A stretch of DNA of 64,000 nt from Marsupella aquatica (lineage: Eukaryota; Marchantiophyta): the NCBI GenBank assembly GCA_973895155.1, contig OZ316893.1, forward strand, positions 6,758,001-6,822,000. The letters run 5' to 3'. Numbering within the stretch: position 1 is the first letter of the stretch; the number at the start of each line of letters is the position of its first letter. Positions 34,401-46,000 of this stretch are shown piece by piece. Both the position numbers and the translations under genes were made by a program. The notes beneath the pieces are model-generated. The model saw only the letters and a list, made by a program, of their open reading frames with translations. It was not told where the DNA came from and did no database searches.

Positions 34401-36025
34401 TTGCAGAGCTCGACAAGGAGCTAAGAGCAACCTAGGAGGAGAGGGCTACCTTGAAGAAGGAATTGGAGGAAGCCCACAGGGAGCAGGAGGAGGCCAAAAA
34501 CGAGCTGGAGGGGGCACGTAAGGACCTGGATGAAACCCAAGAGGAGTTGGAGGAAATCACGAGGAAGATGGAGAACCTACAGCGGCGGGCCGACAACCAA
34601 ACAGAGCGGCTGAAGAAACAAGCCGCAGTATTTAAATGCTTAGCTGCAGCAGGTCCATCTCCCGTTGGGACAAACCAGTTACCAGGGGTGGTAATTGCCG
34701 AAGGACAAGCCGCGTCAACTGCACCAGTGCCGGAAGTAAGTGGGAAGGGGAAGGGACCAGCTGCCGAGCCACCAACGAAGAAGAAGCGGAAACCTCCAGG
34801 GTCAAGGAGTAATACGACTTCACAGGCCGTGGTGATCAAGGAGGTAGACCCAGCACCGACCCCAGACAGGGTCACGGCTAAGGATCCAACTACCCTAGGG
34901 GAAGGGGAGGCCGAAGCCGAGGGAGTGGCTGAGGCCAAAGCCGTGGGTATTGCCGAGGCCGGTGTCGAGGCTGAAGCCGAAGGTGGACCCAGTCAGGCCG
35001 ATGGAGAGTTGACTCGGTCAAGGGCAGGTAATCTGTCAGTAGGCGGGCCAACGGCAGTGGCTGAGGAGGAAGTGTTGGGGGCGTCCATTGAGGATCCACC
35101 ACCGGTGTCGTGACGGTGCAAGGGCGCCGTTCCTTTTAGGGAGGGCGGACGTGGAGGGAGGAGGCGTGAGTGGGCAGGGCGGGCGCGGATCTCCACGTTT
35201 AGGATTAGGATCAGAACCAGGAGCGGCCCTGACACTTAGCTTAGTGGGATTGCGGTCCCACTGGTAGGAGCAACACTTGTGCTCCTGCCTTGCTGTACAT
35301 AGGTAGATTCGGGCAAGTAGATTACTGTTAAGTAGATTAGGCTTACGATGCAAAGAATGGCGGATCCACTACCAGGATAAGTACCTGGGCAGCGGGGAGC
35401 TCAGGGCCTCTTCTTTAGCAAGTTTTTAGTTTGCACCAGCCGGGCTGGGATCAAGTAGTACGAGAAGCTCTCGGTTAGTCATACAGTGACCCTTGTGTAT
35501 ATTCATGTTTCCTCATGCCTAAGAGCTGAATAGAGTTGGCCTCACGGCTTAGTTCGCAGAACTTGTGTATGAGATGTACTGTTTGTATGACAAGTGCATG
35601 GTATGACTCAGTCAGAATGAGTCATTTTGCTATTTGTGTGTCGCATTAACTTGTGTGAAGAGTGCCCACATCAACAGAAGGAAGGAAAGTAAGCAGGGGA
35701 GTGAGAGTTGGATGTGTCGAGCTGAGAGAGGTCTTAGCGGCTTAACCAAGCCTATTGGGGATCATTCCGGCGGCGGAATCCAAACATACCTAACAGGAAG
35801 ACAGGGGAAGACAGGGGAAGGCCTATATTAGGCCGGCTACGTATCTCATGACCCGATGAAGGATCTGTCCAGTATATGTGTGTAAAATGTTAATAGTAGT
35901 AGTAGAAGGTTAGCAGCGTCCCATGCCGCTAAGCCACGGAAACGGCCTCGCCAAGCACGAAACCTGCGGGAATCGGCTTGAGCTGGGGGGTTTCTTGGGT
36001 TTAGGGAGCCATGGGACGCACCACA
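31399..36025 (+). repeat. 3' LTR of family A element (4627 bp, coding)
   Basis: It is the same length as the 5' LTR and nearly identical to it. Visible differences include ggcc/ttcc at the start, one extra stop at 32945 and a few single substitutions. It ends CACCACA next to target duplication attcc. Confidence 0.95.
31514..35113 (+). pseudogene. LTR-encoded ORF in the 3' LTR, three stops
   Basis: This is the counterpart of 20663-24262, starting 104 bp after the pol stop, so in the full transcript it is a fourth gene after pol. Stops are TAG 32945 (CAG in the 5' LTR and in the solo LTR), TGA 33560 and TAG 34433. The last two are shared with the 5' LTR and so were probably present when this copy inserted. 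Domains are as described for the 5' copy: a basic N-terminus, globular block, coiled coil and Ala/Glu tail. Confidence 0.75.
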
Positions 36026-37055
36026 ATTCCAGTGGATTGTGGACAGAGAAGCGCATGTGTGGGGACTACAGGCCACTAAACCTGGTCACACCCCATGACA
36101 GGTACCCCATGCCACGGCCAGAGGAGCTATTTGACAGCATTGGAGACTCAGACATCTTCACTCTTGTGGATCTAAGGCAAGGCTTTAACCAGATTTTGCT
36201 GCTTGCAAAGGACCGCAAAAAACAACTTTCCATGGTAGTAACCAACTATGGGAGTGGTTGGTGATGCCATTTGGCTTGAAGAATGCGCCCATATTCTTTC
36301 AAAGAGTCATGGACCAGGTTCTTCAAGGTGCTGAGTTTTTGAAATGCTACATTGATGATGTGTTGGTCCACAGCAAAGGATTTGACCAGCATCTACTTGA
36401 CCTTGAGGAGCTATTCATGAGGCTTAAGAAGGTGAACCTAAAGATACACCCCAAGAAGTGTGAATTTTCTGTCAGATCAGTAGTATATCTTGGGCATCGC
36501 ATTCTTCCAAATGGAACCATGGCTCACTGGGCCAAGGTGGCATCCATCTTGGAAATGCCCACTCCTACCAATGTTCACACTTTGAGGAGTTTTATTGGGT
36601 TGTGCAATTACTACCGGATCTACATTCAGTACCATTGCACACCCATTGTATGCTTTGTTGAAAAAGAATGTGACTTGGACATGGAGTACAGATGCTGAGG
36701 CATCATTTGCCACTTTGAAGGAGAAGCTCTCAGAATACCCAGTGCTGAGAAGACCTGATTTCAGCAAGGTCTTTGTGTTACACACAGATTGGAGTGCCCT
36801 TGGGATTGGTGCCATTCTGGGCCAGCATGATGAGGAAGGTAAAGAGTACGTCATTGCCTATGCATCCAGGAGCAACAATCAGGCAGAGAGTCATTATTCT
36901 TCTTATGAGGGTGAATGCCTTGCTGTTGTGTGGGCTGTCATACATTACAGGCCCTACCTCTATGGGACCAGGTTTGTTCTCTACACCGACCACCAGCCCT
37001 TGAAGTGGTTGATGACCAACGACAAGCTTACTGGCAAGCTTGCTCGTTGGGCGCT
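36026..37055 (+). pseudogene. Element B, part 2: reverse transcriptase and RNase H
   Basis: This continues part 1 in frame across the insertion (AKKDS joined to SGLWTEKRMCGDYRPLN). Reverse transcriptase motifs are FTLVDLRQGFNQI, MPFGLKNAPIFFQRVMDQVL and catalytic CYIDDVLVHS. RNase H has LHTDWSALGIGAILGQ, SHYSSYEGECLAVVWA and YTDHQPLKWLM. Frameshifts are near 36217 (in an A run) and near 36620. The frame is cut at 37055 inside LTGKLARWAL by a solo LTR. The element is not functional in this copy. Confidence 0.9.
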
Positions 37056-40000
37056 TGTGATGCCTAGCCAGGAATCACTCGGCCATGAAGTGGGTAAAGC
37101 AGGAGTGCACCCTAGAAACACCTTAGTATAGGGACAAAACAAGGAAAATATAAACAATTAAGGGCGACTATGGAACCCGGGCCGAGGCCGGAGGTAAGGA
37201 CGCTGGGGGTGAAAACTCGATTAGGGTTAGGGCGCGTTAAGCGTCGGCGGCTAGGAAGGATCAATGGGAGGAAAGACCGGAAGAGGAGAGGGGTAAGGAG
37301 CGCTTGCAGGAGATGGTGGCTCATTTGTGAGCACGAACTAGGCAGATGACTACGGGAGGCCAACTACTAACAGCTGCTTAGGCAAGCACTCGGGGAGAGA
37401 GTAGATACCGACGATCGACCTAAGGAGGGTATGAGCAACGTCAATCAAGCAGCACATTTCTGGGGATGCCTGTTCGAACGGGAAACTGAGTACATCAAGA
37501 CTTACGAGGACAAGGAATCAGAAAGGGCAGCTCGAGAATGGCAGGAGCTTGCTCGATTGTGGGAGCTGCAGAAGACGGCTTTCTTAGGAGGCGAACTCAT
37601 CAAGGACGAGTTCTTGTGGACTCCTACTTCCAATCAGCTCGACGATCTTCTGTTTTGCAAAGACAGCGTCGTCGGCATACGAGAGGCCATCAAGAACTGC
37701 AACGACATACACTGGGAATTGAAGGGTAGCACGGAAAGGTGGACCCAGGCAACGGTGCTAGGAGAAACCTCCACGGCAGCAGAGATGAAGAGGAAGGGAG
37801 CCGTCAACGATGAAGCCACCCCGGCAAAAAGAACGAGGTCGGCGGCACCAAAGAAGCCAGCCGAGCAGCAAAGCAGGAGGCAGGGAGAAGCCGAAGAGGA
37901 GGAGGTTGATCCCATCAAGGCCATTCCAACCAGGGATGACACCTGGAAGGGCTGGGCGGCAACCCTACCGGTGGAGGTGCAACTACATTTTGCACGGGAG
38001 GAGGATGCATGCTTTACGGCCATGCAGACCAAGAAGTACCAAGGCTTCATGGCCGGATCCGGCTTAGAGGCCTTTGTAAGATTACTATGGATGAAGCCGG
38101 AGGTACCGGAGTCAGACCTATTAGAATTCGTGGGGTCATGGGAACCCGAGACCAATTGCACGAGGGTATATGGGAAGGATTTCTATCTTACTCCCAAGGT
38201 GATTGCCGAAGTGTTTGGCTTGCCGATAGGCAATAAGACCAAAGTTGATACCAGGAAGACCTTGCCTGACAAGGAGTTCCGGTCGTTCCCCGGGCCATCA
38301 ACGAAGAATGGCTTCTTCCGGAACACCTGCACCAACCCGCACATAGGAGAGATGATCGACTTCTTGCGGGTGACCATGCATTGTAACTTGCCGAGGCCAG
38401 AGATCGGCAAGGCACAGGTCTATCTGGCAGAGAGGCCACACCCAAGCCGGGACTACAACGGGTACCTCCTCAACCAATTGAAGAAAATCTTAAAGGAGGA
38501 GCAGCAGGTAATCGGCATGGGGAGCGTGTCGCGGCTTGGCTATCACATGCCGCTGTTGTGCCGGTATGCCAGAGGTCAGACTTTTGCCCCAGTACTTCCC
38601 CTGCAGGTAAGGGCACCCGAGGAAGCTCCAGCACCGAGGCCGGTAGCAGAGAAGCCTCAACCACCTATTAGCCCTATGATCGAGCAGGTGTTTAGGCCCA
38701 GGAAGGAGGACTTGCCGATGCAGCAACCAGGCATGCAGAGTCTGCTGAAACTACTGGCGAAAGAAAAGAGATCAGCATCGGCAACAACAACGGCAACGGC
38801 AACAATGCAGGACACTACTCCAGAGGTAGGCCTACACCGGCTCACAAGAGAAAACCCCTTTGCTAGAGACAAGGAGAGAATCAGGCCGGAATCCAAGCCA
38901 GGTGTTTGAATGTATGTGGGAGTGTCAAGCTCTGAATCTGAGGCTGAATTGCCTGAAGCTCTTACGGACGAAGAGGAGAGGGAGAAGCCGGAAGTCCAAG
39001 AAGTAGAGGAGGCAGTGGAGGACTGCAGCCATGATAACTCCGGCTATGGGTCGGACCATCACGTTCCAGGAGTAAGGACCTGTGGCCGGTTTGTCCCCAC
39101 ACTTTCAAGGGTAGTACGAGGGGACCCCAACCAGCAGAGTAGCCCTGAGTCTCCCCCACCAGATGTTGCTCCCCCGAGCTTTGACGGCATAAAACAGACG
39201 GCGCAGGAATTTCAGGAGCGAATCAGGCAGGAAGAGGAGGCAGCCCTGGCTAGAGAAAAGGATTTGCCAGGAGGAGATTGGCCGGAGGACATCAGGCGGC
39301 TAGCCGAAAAAGGAAGCAAACCTCTAGCCACGATTGAAGAGATCCGCAAGACGGCTTGGGAGCAGAGGCCGCGATGGGCGATGCCGATCACTTCTACTTA
39401 CTCCACCTACGCTAAGAATAGAGCCATGGAGTATGGTGAGATGTGTGGGGAACTTGCGCTCGGCATCTTTGGAGAGGAGTTGGAGGTAGGACCCTTTTTC
39501 CATAGGGAGCAGTTGGAGAAGCACCAGTTAGAAGAAGCGGTGGCTTTAGAGAGAAGCAAGAAGGACGAGGTCATTCGGCGGCTTAGGAGGATGGAAGCCA
39601 AGATTTAAGATCTAAGGGCGGCCAAGAAAGCCCAAGACAAACTGTGGATTAAACGGCATGAGCTGAACATCATGCAGGGACAGTTGGACACCGCACAGGC
39701 TGATAATCAGAATATCAAGGATAAACTGACTCAGACGCAGGGAGAGTTGGCCGATACGATCAAAGAGAGGGAGAAGTGGAAGCGAGAGCTGAGGAATGCA
39801 GAGGAGGCCCACATAACAGCCAATAGTCGGGCCATGGCGGAGACCCAAAGAAAGGGATGGGCGTTAAAGGGGGAGCTCGAGAAAATCCGCGGAGCCCTTG
39901 AGCAGAAGGAGGCCGAGTTAGGAAAATCCTATCAAGGGATTATGGCGCTACAGCAGGAGCTTGCGTCCCTGACGGCCAGCTTCAAGGCCGACCTAAGGGA

Positions 40001-41699
40001 GAAGGACGAGATGCTCGATCAGACTTACGCCAAGATGAATCAGATGGAGTTTGTCATCATTGCAGAGCTCGACAAAGAGCTCAGGGCCTCCCGGGAGGAG
40101 AGGGCTACCTTGAAGAAAGAACGGGAGGAAGCCCAGAAGGAACTAGAGGAGGCGCGCAAGGACCTGGATGAGACCCAGGAGGAGTTGGAGGAAATCACGA
40201 GGAAGATGGAGAACCTCCAGCGGCGGGCCGATAACCAAACAGAGCGGCTGAAGAAACAAGCCGCAGTATTTAAGTGCTTGTCTTCATCAGGCCCAACTCC
40301 AATTGGGGCAACCAAGTTACCAGGAGTGGTACTGGCCGAAGAAAAAGCCGTGCCACCTGCACCAGTGCCGGAAGTAAGTGGGAAGGGGAAGGGACCAGCT
40401 GCCGAACCAGAAAAGAAGAAGAAGCGGAAACCTTCAGGGTCAAGGAGTAATCCGACTCCACTGGCCGTGGTGACCAAGGAGGTAGACCCAACACCAACCT
40501 CTGGCATGAACACGGGTGGGGAGGGTGCGGCCCAAGCCGAACTACTCAATCATGAGGCCCGTATTCCAGATCCGCCTCTTGAGCAAGCCGGGGAAACCGT
40601 AGCCGAAGCTGAGGCCGTAGCCGAGAATGATTCCCGAGCCGACGCCGACGCCGATGGTGGACCTAGTCAGGCCGATGGAGAGTTGACTCAGTCAAGGGCA
40701 GGTAATCTGTCAGAAAACGAACCTACGGCAGTGGCTGAGGAGGAAGCGTTGGGGGCGTCCATTGAGGATCCACCACCGGTGTCGTGACGGTGCAAGGGCG
40801 CCGTTCCTTTTAGGAAGGGCGGACGTGGAGGGAGGAGGCGTGAGTGGGCAGGGTGGGCGCTGATCTCCAAGTTTAGGATTAGGATCAGGACCAGGAGCGG
40901 CCCTGACACATAGCTTAGTGGGATTGCGGTTCCACTGGTAGGAGCAACACTTGTGCTCCTGCCTTGCTGTACATAGGTAGATCCGGGCAAGTAGATTACT
41001 GTTAGGTAGATTAGGCTTACGCTGCAAAGATTAGGCGGATCCACTACCAGGATAAGTACCTGGGCAGCGGGGAGCTCAGGGCCTCTTCTTAGCAAGTTTT
41101 TAGTTTGCACCAGCCGGGCTGGGATCAAGTAGTAAGAGAAGCTCTCGGTTAGTCATACAGTGACCCTTGTGTATATTCATGTTTCCTCATGCCTAAGAGC
41201 TGAATAGAGTTGGCCTCACAGCTTAGTTCGCAGAGCTTGTGTATGAGATGTACTGTTTGTATGGCAAGTGCATGGTATGACTCAGTCAGAATGAGTCATT
41301 TTGCTATTTGTGTATCGCATTAACTTGTGTGAAGAGTGCCCACATCTACTAGAAGGAAGGAAAGTAAGCAGGGGAGTGAGAGTTGGATGTGTCGAGCTGA
41401 GAGAGGTCTTAGCGGCTTAACCAAGCCTATTGGGGATCATTCCGGCGGCAGAATCCAAACATACCTAACAAGACGGAGGGGAAGACGAGGGAAGGCCTAG
41501 ATTAGGCCGGCTACGTATCTCATGACCCGATGAAGGATCTGTCCAGTATATGTGTGTAAAATGTTAATAGTAGTAGGAGAAAGTTAGCAGCGTCCCATGC
41601 CGCTAAGCCGCGGAAACGGCCTCGCCAAGCGCGAAACCTGCGGGAATCGGCTTGAGCTGGGGGGTTTCTTGGGTTTAGGGAGCCATGGGATGCACCACA
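37056..41699 (+). mobile_element. Family A solo LTR, 4644 bp
   Basis: It has TGTGATGCC...CACCACA ends and target duplication gcgct (37051-37055 and 41700-41704). It is more diverged from the LTRs of 20548-36025 than those are from each other, so it is an older insertion or another subfamily. There is no internal region, consistent with LTR-LTR recombination. It splits the RNase H region of element B. Confidence 0.95.
37170..40787 (+). pseudogene. LTR-encoded ORF in solo LTR, broken
   Basis: The ATG is at 37170. Small indels and a stop disturb the N-terminus before 37431. From there the frame is open to TGA 38907 (CGA in the other LTRs), runs on from 38910 to TAA 39606, and reopens through the coiled coil to the family stop at 40785. 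It keeps CGA and CGG where the other copies have stops, which shows that the frame was once continuous. The Ala/Glu tail differs in length from the other copies. Confidence 0.75.
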
Positions 41700-43376
41700 G
41701 CGCTCATACTCCAGGAGTATGATTTTGAGGTAATTCATAGGCCTGGTGTGACACATCAAAATGCTGACACTATGTCCCGCAGCCCTTTGATTGCCTCTGA
41801 TGATTCCTCAGATGCACGACAAGATTTTGACCAGGTTTCCATCCTGCCTACATTTCATGCATCTACCTATCTTGCTTTGCTGCCATGCTATATTGTTGAC
41901 CAACCTATGGTGGACATATGGGAGGACAACGACACTCTGAGATTTTTGCAGCATGGGGAGTACCCCATACATGTTACTGCTGCCCAGAGAAACCGAATTC
42001 AGCAAAGGTCCAAGCGTTACTTGTGGAAGGGAGATCATCTCGTGCGCTACTTGCCAGACAGTGAAGTGGTGGTTCCACCCATTCATGAGAGGGTTGGCCT
42101 TATCCGTAAGGTACATTCTGAGCTTGGTCATTTTGGCGTTAAGAGGACTTACAGCCTCTTCGTCCCTCATTATCATTGGAGAGGCCTGCATGGCCAGGTT
42201 TGAGATGTTATTTCCCGGTGTGAACAGTGTGATAGGGTGAGGACTTCTTTCACATCTCGGCAACCCACACTTCATCCACTCCCTATTCAGGGCATGTTTT
42301 ATCGCTGGTCATGTGATTTGGCTGGAGAATTACCCCTCACGTCTCGGGGTAATCTCTACATCATGATCATGATAGAGCATTTCTCCAAGTGGATAGAACT
42401 TGTGGCATTGCCGGATAAGACCTCCCGTAGCACCAGCCAAGCATTCCTGCAACAAGTTCTCAGCCGTTGTGGAGCTTGTGCAGAATGTCTCACTGACCAG
42501 GGCTCAGAGTTTAGAGGAGAGTTCCAGGAGCTGCTTGATCAGGCCCTCATTGATCATCGCCGGACATCACGAGATCACCCACAGGCAGATGGCTTGGCAG
42601 AGCGCATGGTTCAGACATGCAAGAAGGGCCTCCGGAAGATCGGCCTCCGGAAGATCTGCCTCACCAAAAACAAGGAGGATTGGGACCTGGCCTTACCCTA
42701 CATTGCCATGGGGTATAGGATGTCAAGACATGCATCACTGTCTAACTTTTCTCCCTACTTCTTGTTGTTTGGTCGTCACCCAGTTCCACCTTCTGCTATT
42801 GCTGCTCACATGCTTCAGGTGGTGGACTTGGATTCAACTGTGACTTGGTCTGATGTGATCTCTGAGAGGGCTGCCCTATTTAGGAGGGTTATGCCCATGG
42901 CCATGGAGAATTTGGCCATTGCACAGCACAGGGACACACTGCGTTATGCACACACACGAGGGGGCACTTTTCAGCCCAAGGTCAGGAAGTTTGATGTGGG
43001 AGATTTTGTGTACTTGCAGCGGCAAGCTAACGACACCCTGGACACCTCTACCTGTCGTACTATTCTCAGGGTTAAAGCTATTTGACCGTCTGGGGTGCTA
43101 GAGTTACAAGGGGCAGATGGGCGCACAATTGCTGACAATGCCAAGAATTGCGCCCCTTGTCATCTGCCTAACCTAGATCCCACCATTGTGACTTCTACTT
43201 GGATTCCACCTGTGGACTACCCTTGCAAGGTGTGTTTGCGAATTGATGATGCTGACCAGATGCTGCTGTGTGACAATTGCAATGGAGGGTACCATCTTTT
43301 CTGCCTTCGGCCTGAACTTACCCAGGTGCCAGAAGGGTTATGGTTTTGCCCTTCTTGTGCTCCACGTGCTACCTGA
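41700..43376 (+). pseudogene. Element B, part 3: RNase H end, integrase and C-terminal PHD finger
   Basis: In frame with part 2 across the insertion (LARWA joined to LILQEYDFEVIHRPGVTHQN). Integrase: HHCC region HSELGHFG then CEQCD; catalytic residues in WSCDLAGELP, CLTDQGSEFRGEF and HPQADGLAERMVQ. A 12 bp duplication gives GLRKIGLRKI near 42630. After the integrase tail a C4HC3 PHD finger closes the protein: CKVCLRIDDADQMLLCDNC, then YHLFCLRPEL and GLWFCPSC (about 43226-43365). PHD fingers read histone H3 tails, so this could steer integration, as chromodomains do in chromoviruses. One frame covers all of it, broken only by TGA at 42201 and 43083. Confidence 0.9.
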
Positions 43377-43406
43377 ATTTTCTTCAACCCTCCTTTTGGC
43401 TGTGGT

Positions 43407-44802
43407 CTGGGGGGGATACAGAGGTTTACACCTCCACTACGTACATACCACTTCATTTGCTTTTTCTTGGCACTTGTGAATGTGATTGGACTTTTTCTAT
43501 GCATGTTGGTTGCTAGCAGCTTGCACATATGCCTTGCCGGTGACTTGTATGTTTTCGATACACTATGGCTATCCCTGGGCCCCCAGCCTTTGTAAACTAA
43601 AGAGGTATACGTGCGTACACCCCCCTCCTTAGTACCCCTTATTATTTTTGGAAGCCTATAAAAATTTCTCTTGTTATTCTTAAAAACTTAATTTTGGAGA
43701 ATAAATCTGCCCCTTTGAGATATTATAATTTCACATTTTACACCATTTATGAAAGCCTTGAAAAGTTATAAATTCATCATTTGCACACGGTTCTAAAACT
43801 GACGGGAGTGTTTTGGAAGGGTTTTGGGTACATACATTTTTGTGTTCGTGACCCTTTAACCCCAAACTTCAACTTTGGGGCATTTTTGAACCACACGGCA
43901 GGGTAGTCAGGGTTCAAAAGCTCCAAAGTCCTAAACTACTCTGAATCATAGATATTGCAAGCATAATTATATGTCATATACACATGTTCCAATAAAGGGT
44001 GGCCACAAGGACCAATCCTATTGTGACGCGTGTCACATCCATATTACATCACCTCTTGAAGCATATTAACTTGGGCAACATTTATATAAGCCTATATTAG
44101 TTAGAAAGGGTTCTTTGAATAAAACCATCCCTTGATATTTCTAAGCCAATTATAAAAATTAATCTCAAATCAGATTTTTTGCACCCTTCATCCGTTCGCA
44201 CGTCCAACCCATTATTAATAATGTTGGGGGCCAGGGATGGCTACGATACTATATGTCACGACAGTTGTCACGCCGAGGGACAATGCCTCTTATGCACATC
44301 GGCATGTCCCTCGCCTGCCCGCTAGGTATGTAGTTAGGGCTAGTGTACTACCTGAGTTAGCGACATGTTCTTGTAGCAAGTCTGGGCCGTTCTTGAAGCA
44401 AATGTGCTTGTTAGTGTGACGCCAGGACTTTGCTTGCTTAGGGCATGTCTTTCTTTGTGGGTTTTCAGTTCTTCTTGAATCGCTATGAGACAGAGTTTTT
44501 CAGAGGCTGCTCGTCGGTTCCGTACACGGAATTCACACAGTGATTCGTTAGATGCTCCCGGCCGATCTTGGCATCTCGCCGGTTTTCGATTCGATTTCAG
44601 TACATTTGTTTCTATCACGCCTTTTTATATAGAGGTTTACACCTCCACTACGTACATACCACTTCATTTGCTTTTTCTTGGCACTTGTGAATGTGATTGG
44701 ACTTTTTCTATGCATGTTGGTTGCTAGCAGCTTGCACATATGCCTTGCCGGTGACTTGTATGTTTTCGATACACTATGGCTACGATACTATATGTCACGA
44801 CA
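43407..44802 (+). repeat. 3' terminal region of element B with two identical 172 bp repeats
   Basis: A G-rich tract (ctgggggggata, 43407-43418) follows the PHD stop and looks like the polypurine tract. Then agaggtttacacctccac starts a segment (43420-43571) repeated without visible change at 44631-44782. Taking out the small transposon at 43572-44237, the repeat extends to 172 bp (the last 20 bases at 44244-44263 and 44783-44802). The two copies are separated by 367 bp that end in a TATA-like cctttttatat. This is probably LTR sequence, but I could not find a matching 5' LTR, so its ends are not fixed. Confidence 0.6.
43572..44237. mobile_element. 666 bp non-autonomous TIR transposon
   Basis: The ends are inverted repeats: tccctgggcccccagc on the left and the complement of gttgggggccaggga on the right. 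The 6 bp tggcta is duplicated on each side (43566-43571 and 44238-44243). The inside is AT-rich with no coding capacity. It sits inside one of the 172 bp repeats of element B and the other repeat shows the empty site, which proves insertion. The superfamily is unclear. Confidence 0.85.
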
Positions 44803-45622
44803 CACCGTAATAGTAAGAGAAATTCAGTACATGTGTTAACTTACTATGGTTGGTGCAAGGCTTGTTCAAAAATGGGAAAGAGCAAGCCAGGCGAGGGTAA
44901 GCTCGACCCGGGTAAGGCGGAGCCAATAGCGCCTCGCCACATGTCAGTCCACCAATGAGAAATCACCTGAGTTAACTAAAACAGTTAGTGTAACCTATAT
45001 ATACATTATGGGGGGCAATGTAGCAATTAAAATAATTTTGGGGGTAGGTTAGTAATTTAGCTCAGTTTGGGGGACAGGATAGTAAAAAGCTGTTTTTTTT
45101 TAATTGAGAGGGGAAAACCCTGCCTGAGAATTCTCCCCTTTGGTAAAAGTTTTTCCTTACTTGCAGACATTTAAGTGGGAGAGAGAAAAATATTGTGGTT
45201 GCACATCAGGTTACTGTTTGTTGTTGGGCCTTCAACTTTGGCCAATGAGAACGAATAAGTGTGTGTGATCCCAAAGTAGGATCAAAAGCATCAGGAGACA
45301 AGGCCATGTTATGAGATTAAATTGTTGGCTGCATTGGCACTAAAAATTTGTGAAATTCTAGAAAGACAAATTCTCCATTTTTGAGTATTAAGTAAATTGC
45401 CACAAATTCAGTCTAATAATGACAATTTAACTCTGCAACAGAGAAAAAAGGTGGATAATATTTATTTGAAAAGGAGGGCAGTTATTGTAACCCCGATTGT
45501 AATCCAACACATCTTTAGTGGTGATTTGTTTCCTACAATTTATAAAGTTCAAGGCCAAGGAATATGTTGTGAGGGTAAGTGAGGGGATAGTGTGATCTAG
45601 GGTAGGGTGCTCATGCAATTTG
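44803..45622. other. Non-coding stretch after element B
   Basis: I see no gene. It contains G-rich and AT-rich tracts (ggggggcaatgtag, gggggtaggttagtaattt). It could be further transposon debris. Confidence 0.3.
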
Positions 45623-46000
45623 TGTTACCAGAGCAAAGATGTGGCTCACAATCGCATGCACATGACCATCCAACAAACAAGTAGTCAACATACAGAGGTA
45701 CTTGGTCACCTCCAATAAGGTATGTCCACAAAAACAAACATTCAAGTGCTTTATTGCATTCTAGGCCCATGAGCCATACCAACTCTCTGCAGCTCATTCA
45801 ACCTCTCCCTCGCTTGAGCCCTATCTCTCAAGTGGTTCCGTAACAATGAGCCTGAGTTCCTTCTCTACAAGCAAAGCGGCTTGGGTTGTAGTAGCAGCCC
45901 CGCTAACCTATCCAGTTTGTGACTACAGTTTCGTCTAACTACCAGTATAGTCGTAACTCTAGACCTAAGAGTAAGTGCCTACTTAAACTGGAGTTATACT
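45623..46000 (-). mobile_element. Degraded copia solo LTR
   Basis: Read on the minus strand, it aligns with the copia LTR at 55407-55780. Shared blocks on the plus strand are gctttattgcattctaggcc, gagccatacc, ccgtaacaatgagcctgagt and aactctagacctaagag. The ends are diverged, so the limits are approximate and no target duplication is clear. Confidence 0.65.

Larger units (their letters stand above)
20548..36025 (+). mobile_element. Complete family A Ty3/gypsy LTR retrotransposon, 15.5 kb
   Basis: The element begins TGTGATGCC and ends CACCACA, with target duplication attcc at 20543-20547 and 36026-36030. It has two 4627 bp LTRs, a primer site, gag, protease, reverse transcriptase, RNase H, integrase and a purine tract. 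The domain order is Ty3/gypsy, and the FIDDFAVFG reverse transcriptase box resembles the Athila/Tat branch more than chromoviruses. The LTRs are the same length and by eye differ at only about 15-20 positions, so the insertion is recent. It split element B inside its reverse transcriptase. Confidence 0.95.

Noticed and set aside
43420-44802. A pair of LTRs of a small separate element
   Set aside because: The 172 bp repeats have no TG...CA ends or target duplication, and they follow directly after B's purine tract, so they are better seen as part of B's 3' end.
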